This document shows, piece by piece, positions 6,742 to 14,614 of a DNA stretch of 30,132 nucleotides. The notes below the pieces were generated by a model. It did not search any database. It was not told the DNA's origin and saw only the letters and a program-made list of their open reading frames with translations. The DNA is from CFX5 sp964568485 (GTDB lineage Bacteria > Chloroflexota > Anaerolineae > Caldilineales > Caldilineaceae). Position 1 is the stretch's first letter. Each line of letters starts with the position of its first letter. Where the stretch lies: assembly GCA_964568485.1 (NCBI GenBank), contig CAZMRA010000030.1, forward strand, positions 1-30,132, read 5' to 3'. The position numbers were made by a program, and so were the translations under genes.

Positions 6742-7632
6742 ATGGCAAAGATCAACAAATGTATCGAATTGCTGGCGGCGGGTCAGCCGATCTACGCAAC
6801 GCACCCCTCGGCTTTGAGCTATGAAGCCGGCGTGAAGGATGCCAAAACCTGGGCAGACATGCTGCTCATCGATTTTGAGCACCGGCCATTCGACACAGTC
6901 GGGTTGACCAACTACATGCGCGGGTTGAAAGATGGCGGCCCGACCGCAAGCGGCCATCTGACGCCAACGGTGGTCTGCACCTTGCCATCGAACGCAACTT
7001 GCCCCGAGGAAGTGCTCTATAACGCCTGGCAGGCCCGCCATGTGTTGACTGCGGGCGTGCATGGTATTCTCCATACCCATACGCGCACGGCCGAAGCGGT
7101 GAAGGCCTTTGTGCAGATTACCCGCTATCCATTCCAAGAGATGGGTCGTGATATCATCGGAGAAGGGCTGCGCGGGGCAGGCGGTCAGTGGCCAGCCTGT
7201 GACATCTGGGGCCTTTCCGCGGCTGAGTATGCCAAAGTGGCCGATCCCTGGCCGTTGAATCCGAACGGTGAATTACTTCTCGGCTTGAAGATTGAAGATC
7301 GCCACTGTGTGGCCAACGTAGATGCCATCGCTGAGGTGCCGGGCATTGGCTTTGCGGAATGGGGCCCCGGTGATATGGGCATGTCCTTCGGCGAGCCGGA
7401 TGCACATGACCCGCCGTATCCTGAGGTCATGAATGAAGCGCGCACGAAAATCAAGAACGCGCTGGATAAGCAAAATATCGCCTTTTATTCGAGTTGGGCC
7501 GACCCCAGCATGACCATGGAGCAACGCGTCGATTTCTTGATCGATACCCTCGGGGTGCGGATGATGGGCGCCCCCAACAAGGAATGGGCCGATTACGGGC
7601 GCAAGAAGACCAATCGCACCATGCCCGTATAG
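6742..7632 (+). CDS. HpcH/HpaI aldolase/citrate lyase-family protein, divergent
   Basis: The 296-residue protein has the fold signatures of class II, metal-dependent HpaI-type aldolases, which split or join pyruvate-type 2-oxo acids and aldehydes. Seen are DFEHRPFD with the family His (H47), the metal ligands E185 (LKIEDRHCVANVDAI) and D211 (WGPGDMGMSFG), 26 residues apart as in HpaI, and the family 'vpGIgf' strand between them. Where HpaI proteins have VR(V/I)P with the catalytic Arg, this protein reads VVCTLP (C79). The following strand, usually (V/M)PxV, reads HTHTRT, so substrate and chemistry probably differ. The ATG at 6742 follows GAGGAAA; another in-frame ATG at 6733 is less well placed. 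The gene is monocistronic and convergent with the YdjC gene. Family confident, reaction unknown. Confidence 0.8.
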   Translation: MAKINKCIELLAAGQPIYATHPSALSYEAGVKDAKTWADMLLIDFEHRPFDTVGLTNYMRGLKDGGPTASGHLTPTVVCTLPSNATCPEEVLYNAWQARHVLTAGVHGILHTHTRTAEAVKAFVQITRYPFQEMGRDIIGEGLRGAGGQWPACDIWGLSAAEYAKVADPWPLNPNGELLLGLKIEDRHCVANVDAIAEVPGIGFAEWGPGDMGMSFGEPDAHDPPYPEVMNEARTKIKNALDKQNIAFYSSWADPSMTMEQRVDFLIDTLGVRMMGAPNKEWADYGRKKTNRTMPV

Positions 7633-7649
7633 TTTTTGCTGTCGCTTGG

Positions 7650-7683
7650 ATGATGCCAGGCTCTCGAAGCAGCCTGGCATCAT
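7650..7683. terminator. Perfect hairpin between convergent genes
   Basis: ATGATGCCAGGCT (7650-7662) and AGCCTGGCATCAT (7671-7683) form a perfect 13-bp stem with an 8-nt loop in the 65-bp gap between the convergent aldolase and YdjC genes. Neither side has a long T tract, so it may act as a bidirectional, less efficient terminator or as 3'-end protection. Confidence 0.6.
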
Positions 7684-7697
7684 TTGAACAAAATCCT

Positions 7698-8513
7698 CTA
7701 CGCTAGTTTGCCTTGTTTGACATCCCCATAGCTGACCAGTTGAATCCCGCGGGCGGCGATAATCTCCAGCACACGCGAATCGGTCCACGCCTCCACGACG
7801 CCCTGCCGATCCTCTGCGACATTCTCATAGCCAGGGTGATGGATCGCTCGGGTTTCCGGATGGTCATAGGCTGGGTGATCCACAAAGATCCAGCGGCCGG
7901 GCGTCAAAGTCTCCAGATTTTGGCGCAAAGTTTGCACCTTTTCCTGGGGCGAAAGCGCTTGGTTATTGTCGCCAAAGCCGCGAAAACGTTCAAAGCCGTG
8001 GGCGGAGAGATCAATGAGTAGATCATATTCTTGGGCGAGGCGCTCGACAATGCCTTTAAATTTAGGGTCATCGCGCAACATCCCCATGTGGTTGGTCATG
8101 TGGCTGACCCAGGGAATATGTTTGCGGATCAGCTCGATCTGCGCGCGAAATTCTTGCTCGACGTCCTCCGGTGTCCACGCGCATTCTTCAAACACGGGCT
8201 CATCGGGATAGCCGTCACGCTTCCGATAGCGGGTGTAAAAGAATCCATCTTCGTTGACAATACTCTTGGCGCCAGAAATGGGCCGCCACTTGAAGTTATC
8301 CCATTCGCTGGTCATCGTGAGGTGGACGCCAACATCATATTCCGGGTTGGCTTGGAGCAGCCGCACCGCCTCGGGGAACCACGGGCAGGGCGCCATCAAC
8401 TCCACAGAGCGACAAATGCCCTGGTTGAAGACATCGATGCAGGCCAAGTTGGCCGCATGCGAGAAACCGATATCATCGGCGCGCACCAGCAGATAAATCG
8501 CTTGCTGAGTCAT
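7698..8513 (-). CDS. ChbG/YdjC-family carbohydrate deacetylase-like protein
   Basis: The 271-residue protein belongs to the YdjC/ChbG family, a (beta/alpha) barrel related to polysaccharide deacetylases. ChbG removes an acetyl group from chitobiose or diacetylated sugars. Motifs seen are the N-terminal RADDIGFSHAAN (D13, D14), VGVHLTMTSEW (H64) and the metal-site strand SHMTNHMGM (H138, H142). In characterised members an Asp and two His bind the metal. Many family members are annotated only as polysaccharide deacetylases and the substrate here is unknown. The gene begins 15 nt after the alpha/beta-hydrolase gene and is probably co-transcribed with it. The ribosome-binding site is weak (AAAGG), which suggests translational dependence on the upstream gene. 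Confidence 0.85.
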   Translation of the reverse strand: MTQQAIYLLVRADDIGFSHAANLACIDVFNQGICRSVELMAPCPWFPEAVRLLQANPEYDVGVHLTMTSEWDNFKWRPISGAKSIVNEDGFFYTRYRKRDGYPDEPVFEECAWTPEDVEQEFRAQIELIRKHIPWVSHMTNHMGMLRDDPKFKGIVERLAQEYDLLIDLSAHGFERFRGFGDNNQALSPQEKVQTLRQNLETLTPGRWIFVDHPAYDHPETRAIHHPGYENVAEDRQGVVEAWTDSRVLEIIAARGIQLVSYGDVKQGKLA

Positions 8514-8528
8514 CGATTTATGAGCCTT

Positions 8529-9347
8529 TCATTTCATGGTTTGGGCCAGAAAAGTTCGCACAGCATCCATATAAAGCGCAAATTGTTCGCGCCGGATGTT
8601 GTGGCCAGCCCCTGGGATATGAACAACTTGCAGTTGGGGCACCAAAGCTTTCATTTCTTCGGCGCGCTCTTTCGTGACGCCGCCACCCCGTTCTGGATCG
8701 GCATATAACAAGAGCGCCGGGCAGGTGATGCTCCGGAGGATCTGATCCCAGTCGAGCTCTGCTGTCTCAGGCCGATTGAGGGCATTGAGGTTGAAGCGTA
8801 GTTTGGCGTCGGCCCAGGGGCTGAGTTCAGCCTCGGACCAAGTCGGTGTGGCCTTGCGCGCATGCTCCAGCAATTCTGCGTGGCTTTTGCTCTGCAAGTC
8901 GAGGATGCGCTCGCGCCATTGTTGCAGCCGGGCTTGGGATTCGGCATTATTTCCCGTCATCAGATTGCGCGCGGCACTGTCCTCAATCAAGATGGCGCCA
9001 GGGAGATCGGGATAGAGTCCGCCCAATGCCATGGCAGTGGAGCCACCCATGGAGTGGCCAAGCACAGCCGGTTTGTGCAGCCCCAGGGCGTTGATCACCC
9101 CAGCGAGGTCGGCAGCCATGGTGCTGGGCGTATAGCCTTGTTCTGGGGCATCGGAGCGTCCATGTCCCCGCGCATCGACCATGATCAGATCGTACTCGGC
9201 TTCCAATGCCTCGGCAACGGGCGTCCAACATAAGCCGTCGTCGGAGAAGCCATGTGCCAGCACAACCGGGGGCTTATCGCCGCCGGTGCGCGTATAGTAG
9301 AACTGGAGGCCATTCGCTGCTACCTTGTCCGCATGCCACTTGCTCAT
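8529..9347 (-). CDS. Alpha/beta-hydrolase fold protein
   Basis: The 272-residue alpha/beta hydrolase has the nucleophile elbow GHSMGG (S99), an acid in LLLYADPERGG (D217) and a catalytic His in IPGAGHNIRREQF (H249). The oxyanion strand is LAHGFSDDGLCW (from residue 30). The sequence MVDARGHGRSDAP is typical of the esterase/haloperoxidase/epoxide-hydrolase-like group. No signal peptide is seen, so it should be cytoplasmic. AGGAG lies 8 nt before the ATG. It precedes the YdjC gene by 15 nt on the same strand, which suggests an esterase plus deacetylase pair acting on an acylated sugar. That pairing is inference; substrate cannot be read from sequence. Confidence 0.85.
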   Translation of the reverse strand: MSKWHADKVAANGLQFYYTRTGGDKPPVVLAHGFSDDGLCWTPVAEALEAEYDLIMVDARGHGRSDAPEQGYTPSTMAADLAGVINALGLHKPAVLGHSMGGSTAMALGGLYPDLPGAILIEDSAARNLMTGNNAESQARLQQWRERILDLQSKSHAELLEHARKATPTWSEAELSPWADAKLRFNLNALNRPETAELDWDQILRSITCPALLLYADPERGGGVTKERAEEMKALVPQLQVVHIPGAGHNIRREQFALYMDAVRTFLAQTMK

Positions 9348-9400
9348 CGCTCTGCTCCTTGTTTGGTTGATGGGATTGAATTTGAGTGGGAACTACTGGC

Positions 9401-9436
9401 GCACCTATGGTGCTTGAGCCAATTGCCGATCGGCTC
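9401..9436. repeat. Two short inverted repeats upstream of the hydrolase gene
   Basis: GCACC-TAT-GGTGC (9401-9413) is a perfect 13-bp palindrome, followed closely by GAGCC-N11-GGCTC (9416-9436). They lie 54-89 bp upstream of the alpha/beta-hydrolase start in a 263-bp gap without genes. They could be operator sites; no convincing promoter was found beside them. Confidence 0.3.
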
Positions 9437-9560
9437 AGTGCGGCGCGCGTCCGCTCCTTCCTGGGTGTGAATCAACGAGTTGTGTTGGGAAATGGTGCAT
9501 GTATCGGCGTGGATTTGTGTCTCGGTAGCTGCCAGCCGGGCGCATGATCCCACCTACATT

Positions 9561-9587
9561 CCGCCAAACATTAAGTAGGCTTGGCGG
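9561..9587. terminator. Hairpin downstream of the rhodanese lipoprotein gene
   Basis: CCGCCAA (9561-9567) and TTGGCGG (9581-9587) form a 7-bp perfect stem with a 13-nt loop, 23 nt past the stop codon of the rhodanese gene on the minus strand. No T tract follows, so terminator function is weakly supported. Confidence 0.35.
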
Positions 9588-9610
9588 CCATCAGTATGCT
9601 GTTAAGCGTA

Positions 9611-10171
9611 CTACTCATTTTGCAGCAACTCATACCCAGCCCTGGCCCAGGCATTAAAGCCGCCATCCAATTCATAGATATTGGTGTAGCCTTGTTCCAC
9701 CAGTTCTTTGGCCGCTTGGGTACTCATGCTGCCACTGCGACAATAGAGCACAATCGGTGCATCTTTGTTGGGGAGTGCGTCCAATTGCGCGCTGATTTCA
9801 TTGTAGGGCAGAAAGAGATCGGTCTCCGGCAGTTCACCCTCGTAGGGAATATGCACATTGACCAGCGTAAAGTTTTTGTCCGGCAAGAGGCTCGCCAGTG
9901 CTTCGACGCTGATGTCGGTGAATCCATCCGCATTGGGAGCAACATCTGGCAAGAGTGAAGTGCTGGCAGGTGTTGGCAAAGATGAATCACTCGGCGCATC
10001 TAGCGGCGAAAGTGGGGAGAGGGGCGAGACTGCCGCAGCCGTGGCTGTGGGCGCAATGGTGGCTGTGCTGGTGGGGGACACCACAGTTGGGGTTGGATCG
10101 CCCCCGCCACAAGCAGCGATGAAGCCAATCAAGAGACACAACCCAATCCATAAGGCGATGCGGTTATTCAC
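9611..10171 (-). CDS. Rhodanese-like domain lipoprotein
   Basis: The 186-residue protein has a short positive N-terminus, a hydrophobic stretch (about residues 5-20) and a lipobox IAAC (C21), so it should be a lipoprotein on the outside of the membrane. A low-complexity Ser/Thr/Pro/Ala linker (about 25-75, including SPLSPLSPL) leads to a rhodanese domain (about 84-184). The active-site loop is YCRSGSMS with C144 and the expected C-terminal GGFNAWARAGY. Rhodaneses move sulfane sulfur or bind thiols; the partner is unknown. The reading frame extends to 10522, but the GTG at 10171 has GAGGAGC 7 nt upstream and creates the signal peptide, so it is chosen. It follows the YhhN-like membrane gene by 23 nt. 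Confidence 0.85.
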   Translation of the reverse strand: MNNRIALWIGLCLLIGFIAACGGGDPTPTVVSPTSTATIAPTATAAAVSPLSPLSPLDAPSDSSLPTPASTSLLPDVAPNADGFTDISVEALASLLPDKNFTLVNVHIPYEGELPETDLFLPYNEISAQLDALPNKDAPIVLYCRSGSMSTQAAKELVEQGYTNIYELDGGFNAWARAGYELLQNE

Positions 10172-10194
10172 AAGCTTGCTCCTCACAGCGTGAA

Positions 10195-10857
10195 CTAGGA
10201 TACGCTCGCTCCCCAAACCGACCAAGCCAACAACAATTGACCGAGATAATAGGCAATGTGAGCGACAGTATCCCCTTGCCGCCAGGGTGTGCGGAAATTG
10301 GTCCAGACCAATACCGAGTTGGCAAGCACAATTAATAGGATGCCGAGCAGGCCAAATCCAGCCCAGCGGGTCAGGGTTTGGGACCACAAGGTCAACGCTT
10401 GCCAAGTCACCAACCCGAGCAACACCCCGATCCCAACGAGCGACCATTGCAGTTCGCGTAGTTGTTGTCGATCCAATTGCCAAAAGAGTAGCCCGCCGTA
10501 GATAGGGATCAACAGCCCCCACGGCGAGGGCCAGCCCCCGCTTCCTGGGTCACCAAAGGCCAAGAGATAGACAAAATAGGTGATCAACAGCAGCCCCTGG
10601 CTCACCGCAGCCGGCGTGCGGAGCAGGGTGCGCATCCCCTCGGCAAGGATCGCCAGCAGCAAACCGAGCACGATTCCAGCCTTGTAGAGCGGTGAGACTG
10701 GCAGCGGCGCCAGCAGGGCGATCAGCATGATCAGCACCAGACCGAGTGTCCCGTACAAGCCCGGGTTGGGCGGAACCCGAAACAGCGTCGGCCAGAGCGC
10801 CAACCCGATGCTGATCAACGTTGCTACCGATAAGAACAAGCCTAGGTAAAGGTGCAT
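10195..10857 (-). CDS. Integral membrane protein, YhhN/TMEM86-like
   Basis: The 220-residue product is very hydrophobic with about seven to eight predicted membrane helices and short loops. The spacing and the C-terminal segment AHIAYYLGQLLLAWSV resemble the YhhN/TMEM86 family, whose animal member TMEM86B is a lysoplasmalogenase. The middle part (WPSPWGLLIPIYGGLLFWQ) is less typical. The family call is therefore tentative and the function open. The ribosome-binding site is weak. It is the first gene of a pair with the rhodanese lipoprotein gene (23-nt gap), suggesting a membrane-surface role for both. Confidence 0.55.
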   Translation of the reverse strand: MHLYLGLFLSVATLISIGLALWPTLFRVPPNPGLYGTLGLVLIMLIALLAPLPVSPLYKAGIVLGLLLAILAEGMRTLLRTPAAVSQGLLLITYFVYLLAFGDPGSGGWPSPWGLLIPIYGGLLFWQLDRQQLRELQWSLVGIGVLLGLVTWQALTLWSQTLTRWAGFGLLGILLIVLANSVLVWTNFRTPWRQGDTVAHIAYYLGQLLLAWSVWGASVS

Positions 10858-10891
10858 GAGCTTTCGCCGAGAAGGGGAAAGAGGTAGAGAA

Positions 10892-10917
10892 GCGGCGCTG
10901 CACGACGCAAGCGCCGC
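10892..10917 (-). terminator. GC-rich hairpin after the oxidoreductase gene
   Basis: GCGGCGCT and AGCGCCGC form a perfect 8-bp stem with a 10-nt loop. On the minus strand it is followed by a pyrimidine-rich TTCTCTACCTCTTTCCCC. It lies about 30 nt past the Gfo/Idh/MocA stop codon and before the YhhN-like gene. Confidence 0.5.
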
Positions 10918-10946
10918 CCGATAACAATTCCGTCTACGAACGTTGA

Positions 10947-12035
10947 TTAGTTCGCTTCGTATAGATCCGAAATCAGCACGCGTGCGCCATCGGCTGCGGC
11001 AGAGCGATAAGCCGCGTCGAGCAGTTCAACTGTGCGCCAGCCGGCCTCGACGGGAGAGCCATTGGACGCCTGTCCAAGTGCGACATCCACCAAGTTTTGC
11101 GAGGTAGCCATGCGTGGATAGCGCTCTTCTGCGGGTACTTCGAAGATCTCTGGTTCGCTCCCGCTGCGGAACAGCCGCACCGTCCCGCTGATCACATTCA
11201 TGTCGAGCGACCCCTTTTCGCAATAGACCTGCAGGTCAACCATGCCGCCACCGGGGGTAGCTTGGTTGCCGGTGCTGCTGACCACACCCAGTGGGATGCC
11301 CGTGTCCGACGTTGGAGCAAATTCAACCAAGATCGCATCGACCAGATCCACCGGCAGTCCATGATTGTTCATCAAGGCATGGACGCGTTTTGGCTGCAAG
11401 CCGGTCACGAAGAACATCAAGCCAGCCGCGTGGGTCACTTGGAGATGGCCCTGGCCACCACCGGAAAGGTGGGGTTGGCTGTAGACACTGCCCGGCCCAT
11501 GCACGGGATAGGCATCGGCACGCCGCGAGGAGCCATCATCGCCTCGGAAGAGGTTGATCACATTCGAGGCCATAAAGCAATTGACCATCTGAATGGCCCC
11601 CAGCTCGCCTGATTGGATGACTTGGCGAACGTGGTTGACATGCTTAGTGAAATGATAGGGGTAGCCCATGATGATCTCTACCCCGCGCGCAGCGGCCAGG
11701 TCGATCAACGCCTTGGCATCGCGTGCATAAAGCGTGAGCGGTTTTTCGATCATCACATGAACGCCGGCGTCCAAACAGGCTTGGGCCAAGGCGAAATGGC
11801 TGGCATGGTTGGTGGCAATCACCGCACCATCCAGATCTTCGTTTTGTAGCATGGTCTGCACATCGGTGTATCGCTTCTCAATGTGATACGCCTCGGCGGC
11901 CGCGTCCAGCTTGTCGGCGTTGCTGTCGCATAATACAATTTCAGCTACACCCGGGTGGGTTTGTAAGGCGGGTAAATGGGTATAAGTCGCCCACCAGCCT
12001 GTGCCGACAACGGCAATTTTTGCCTTTGTTTTCAT
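10947..12035 (-). CDS. Gfo/Idh/MocA-family oxidoreductase
   Basis: The 362-residue NAD(P)-dependent dehydrogenase has an N-terminal Rossmann domain (KIAVVGTGWWATYTH, residues 6-20) and the family motif EKPLT (E97-K98-P99), which holds the cofactor and substrate. A C-terminal alpha/beta domain follows. Members oxidise or reduce sugars, inositols and related alcohols. Residues around GYPYHFTKHVNHVRQ and the QVTHAAGLMFFVTG segment correspond to the substrate side, where the His of the catalytic region is plausible. The frame is open to 12128, but the ATG at 12035 gives the normal N-terminus and has GAGG upstream. It lies 10 nt after the methyltransferase gene and is probably in one operon with it. 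Substrate unknown. Confidence 0.88.
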   Translation of the reverse strand: MKTKAKIAVVGTGWWATYTHLPALQTHPGVAEIVLCDSNADKLDAAAEAYHIEKRYTDVQTMLQNEDLDGAVIATNHASHFALAQACLDAGVHVMIEKPLTLYARDAKALIDLAAARGVEIIMGYPYHFTKHVNHVRQVIQSGELGAIQMVNCFMASNVINLFRGDDGSSRRADAYPVHGPGSVYSQPHLSGGGQGHLQVTHAAGLMFFVTGLQPKRVHALMNNHGLPVDLVDAILVEFAPTSDTGIPLGVVSSTGNQATPGGGMVDLQVYCEKGSLDMNVISGTVRLFRSGSEPEIFEVPAEERYPRMATSQNLVDVALGQASNGSPVEAGWRTVELLDAAYRSAAADGARVLISDLYEAN

Positions 12036-12045
12036 CCTCAAATCC

Positions 12046-12828
12046 TCAAAGTTTTTGCGCGACAAAGAGTCCTGTCGCTTTATGAATAGTAAAGACACCA
12101 TTGTGAGCGCGTAAAGTTTGCGCCACATGTTGTGCCAATGCTGAATGTTGTGCCGGAGTCAGCTCAATGGCGGAGCTGACATAGGCAACCAGCGGCTCAA
12201 CTTCAGTGATGGCTAGGTTGCTGTCAAACAGGCGCTGCTCGATCCGATCAAAATAGGGCATGAGCCAATCGGCCCCATTTTCCAACGTAAAACTGAGGCG
12301 TACCTTGTGCAGCGGCAGTTGCTGATCAAAATCATGCAATAGCTGATGCAATTCGCTCATGTGTTGCTGGCCGTTGGTGGCTGCGAACAATCTCCCGCCC
12401 CGTTTGAGGACACGGCGAATTTCGGAGAGCCCCAGCGGCAGATCCGCCACATGATAGAGCATGTGGTTGGCGATCACCACGTCGAAACGCTCGTCAACAA
12501 AAGGTAGCTGTTGCACGTCGCATTGTTCAAAGTGGATGGCGTGTGTGCTTTCACCCAAGTTTTGGCCGGCCTGCGCCAACATGCCGGCCGATTGATCGGC
12601 CAGGGTCAGCGACCATTCTGCGGGCAAGCGATCTAGATTTTCTTGCCATAATTTGCCCGTACCGCAACCGATCTCTAGGATGTGGCCACGCGCTGGCACA
12701 ACCAACTGATCAAATACCCAGCGCATCCATGGGTAGGCATTGGTGCTAAACCGCTCGTGCAGCAGGTAGCGGGCATCAAAATTGGCTGATGTTTTATATT
12801 GATCTGTCACATAGGAAGAATGATTCAT
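12046..12828 (-). CDS. Class I SAM-dependent methyltransferase
   Basis: The 260-residue methyltransferase of the UbiE/Methyltransf_11 type has motif I ILEIGCGTGKL (50-60), an acidic motif around LTLADQSAGML, the post-I motif DVQQLPFVDERFDVVIANHMLYH and a RVLKRGGRLFAAT strand. The C-terminal part is variable and sets the substrate, which cannot be predicted. It is the first gene of a two-gene operon with the Gfo/Idh/MocA oxidoreductase and divergent from the TIM-barrel isomerase gene. A TATAAT box on this strand (12876-12881) lies about 48 nt upstream of the ATG. Confidence 0.87.
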   Translation of the reverse strand: MNHSSYVTDQYKTSANFDARYLLHERFSTNAYPWMRWVFDQLVVPARGHILEIGCGTGKLWQENLDRLPAEWSLTLADQSAGMLAQAGQNLGESTHAIHFEQCDVQQLPFVDERFDVVIANHMLYHVADLPLGLSEIRRVLKRGGRLFAATNGQQHMSELHQLLHDFDQQLPLHKVRLSFTLENGADWLMPYFDRIEQRLFDSNLAITEVEPLVAYVSSAIELTPAQHSALAQHVAQTLRAHNGVFTIHKATGLFVAQKL

Positions 12829-12875
12829 AGGACACCTAGCCCTCGGGTTCGCAAAGGCTCATCCACGCTCCGCTC

Positions 12876-12881
12876 ATTATA
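12876..12881 (-). promoter_or_regulatory. -10 box for the methyltransferase-oxidoreductase operon
   Basis: The minus strand reads TATAAT here, in the 152-bp divergent gap. The -35 position 17 nt upstream reads CTGTAC, a poor match, so the promoter may need an activator. Inferred from sequence only. Confidence 0.4.
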
Positions 12882-12980
12882 CATCCGCAGTGGAATTCGT
12901 ACAGAATCTGCGCCTCGGACTACACCGCGCTGCGCTGGCCGAACCAAAACCTTCAAACGAGTAGACAAAGGAGCAACCTC

Positions 12981-13946
12981 ATGCAGATCAGGCAGATTGG
13001 AATTGCGGGCGGTGTTGGGGCAGGTCCGCAGAAGCTGCGTCAACTTGCCACAGCACTCACATTTTTTCAAGTAGAAGGCTTTTCATTGGTTGAAATTAGT
13101 GTGACCAACTTGGGTTTAATTTTACATGGGGAATTGCGACAACGCGAAGTGCAGGAATTCGTGGCCATCTTGCGTGACTTCGATCTACGCTATACCTTGC
13201 ACGCGCCGAATCGCCTCAATCTGGCTTATGATCAGCGGCCCGCACTCTGCCAGCAGATCATGCGTGGACTGATCGAGCTCTGTCGCGTCGCCGCAATCGA
13301 TCGCTTGGTCTACCACAGTGGCTTGCAGGCATTGGATGAGGTTCGGTATGGTGTGCGGCGGGCTTTATTGTCGGACGAAGAATTGCGGGCTGGTGCCGAA
13401 CGCGAGGTGGCGGCCTTGCGTTCACTGGCCCCCTTGGCTGCCGACGCTGGGGTGGTCATCGGCATGGAGAATGGTGATCCCCATCTGTGGGAGCACAATC
13501 TGTTGGCGCAATTTGGCCTGCAGCGTGCTGCCCTTTTGCAGCACCATGCGCGGCTACACCCCGGGCCGATTGTCGCCCAGCTGGCCGCAATCGATCACCC
13601 CAATATCCGCATGACGTTGGATCTCGCTCATCTCTACCTTGCGGCCAATGACCTCGGCTTTGATTATCTGGCAGCGATTGCCGAAGCCGCACCGTGGGTG
13701 TGCCATCTTCATGTCAATGATAACTTTGGCTTGTTGGATCGAGGGTTCGATTCTGAAGGCGAACGCTGGGCCTTTGGCGAGGCAGATCTGCACCTGCCGC
13801 CGGGGTGGGGAGCCATTCCCTATGCGGAGGCCTTTCGGCAACTGCCGCATTACAGCGGGGACATCATCTTGGAGATCAAAGCAGGCTTTCTGGATTATGC
13901 TGTGGAGGGACGACAAACGATCGAGCAGGTTTTGGCGGGCGTATGA
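12981..13946 (+). CDS. Sugar phosphate isomerase/epimerase-like TIM barrel
   Basis: The 321-residue protein of the AP-endonuclease-2/xylose-isomerase-like superfamily (PF01261) carries the metal and active-site set expected in this fold: H74 (LHAPN), H112 (VYHSG), E163 (GMENGD), D214 and H217 (TLDLAH), H244 (LHVNDN) and E298 (ILEIK). Members isomerise or epimerise sugars and inositol derivatives, or dehydrate inosose. The residue set does not tell which. AAAGGAG precedes the ATG. The divergent neighbour operon encodes a Gfo/Idh/MocA oxidoreductase, the usual partner of such barrels in inositol and rare-sugar catabolism, so a shared pathway is likely but inferred. Confidence 0.83.
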   Translation: MQIRQIGIAGGVGAGPQKLRQLATALTFFQVEGFSLVEISVTNLGLILHGELRQREVQEFVAILRDFDLRYTLHAPNRLNLAYDQRPALCQQIMRGLIELCRVAAIDRLVYHSGLQALDEVRYGVRRALLSDEELRAGAEREVAALRSLAPLAADAGVVIGMENGDPHLWEHNLLAQFGLQRAALLQHHARLHPGPIVAQLAAIDHPNIRMTLDLAHLYLAANDLGFDYLAAIAEAAPWVCHLHVNDNFGLLDRGFDSEGERWAFGEADLHLPPGWGAIPYAEAFRQLPHYSGDIILEIKAGFLDYAVEGRQTIEQVLAGV

Positions 13947-13976
13947 AGAGTAGCAAGAGGCTGGTCAATAAAATAG

Positions 13977-14034
13977 TTCCCCCAGGGAGACCGGGTACCC
14001 AGCTTTGGGTCCATGCTCGGTCTTCCTGGGGGAA
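13977..14034. repeat. 58-nt near-perfect hairpin
   Basis: TTCCCCCAGGGAGACCG (13977-13993) pairs with CGGTCTTCCTGGGGGAA (14018-14034) over 17 bp with a single G-T wobble. The loop holds a second stem (ACCCA at 13997-14001 with TGGGT at 14006-14010, tetraloop GCTT). On the minus strand it is followed by CTATTTTATT, so it could terminate antisense transcripts. On the plus strand it lies 30 nt after the TIM-barrel gene without a T tract. Confidence 0.75.
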
Positions 14035-14614
14035 GTTACAGTCATTATTTATGGAGTTATAGGGAACCATACGAGAATAGCTTATTAGTTTACTACCTAA
14101 TTAATCGTTACAGAGCGCAAAATCCTTCGCCCCAATTTTATAACTTTGTAAATTTCGTCGTTTGCGCGCAGAAATTTGTCCCTGAACACACCATTCTTCG
14201 CAAGCGGCCACGATTTGTTCTGCTTAAATATCCTGTCTTGGCCAAAAAAAATGCGCAGGGATGGTTTCCCGTTTCGCCGTCGCTGATTACCCCGCAATTC
14301 CTTTTGATTTGCATTCTCTACTTTTGGGTGCTATAGTTCGCCTACCGCCTTCATGATTGCAAATCACGTGGTCGCTCCCCCGAAATTGTTTTGGGATAGC
14401 CCAACGCACCAAGCATAGTTCCTAGTTCAATCGCGCTCAGTCAACACGTTCCGAACTCCCAACCAAACAATTTTGATTGTTGGTTTGTGTTTGACTGACT
14501 CACTTTGACGCCTGGGACTCGTGATTGGCCAAGATCGTGTTCTTGGCGGCAACAACCACCATACCATCAAGACCAACGTACCAAAAAGCTAACGAGGACT
14601 GAGGGAGGACTCAA
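14035..14614. other. 580-bp gene-free, AT-richer region upstream of the peptide transporter
   Basis: No convincing gene was found. An open frame at 14013-14336 has unusual composition (many Lys, Phe, Tyr), no ribosome-binding site and starts inside the hairpin. The 3' part contains short inverted repeats that may be operators for the transporter operon: AACAAT-TTTG-ATTGTT (14466-14481) and GCCAAGA-N6-TCTTGGC (14528-14547). No clear sigma70 promoter was recognised, though TTGACT and TTGACG occur near 14489 and 14513. Confidence 0.5.

Noticed and set aside
14013..14336. Open frame of about 107 codons in the gene-free region
   Set aside because: It begins inside the hairpin, lacks a ribosome-binding site and has atypical composition with no family features.
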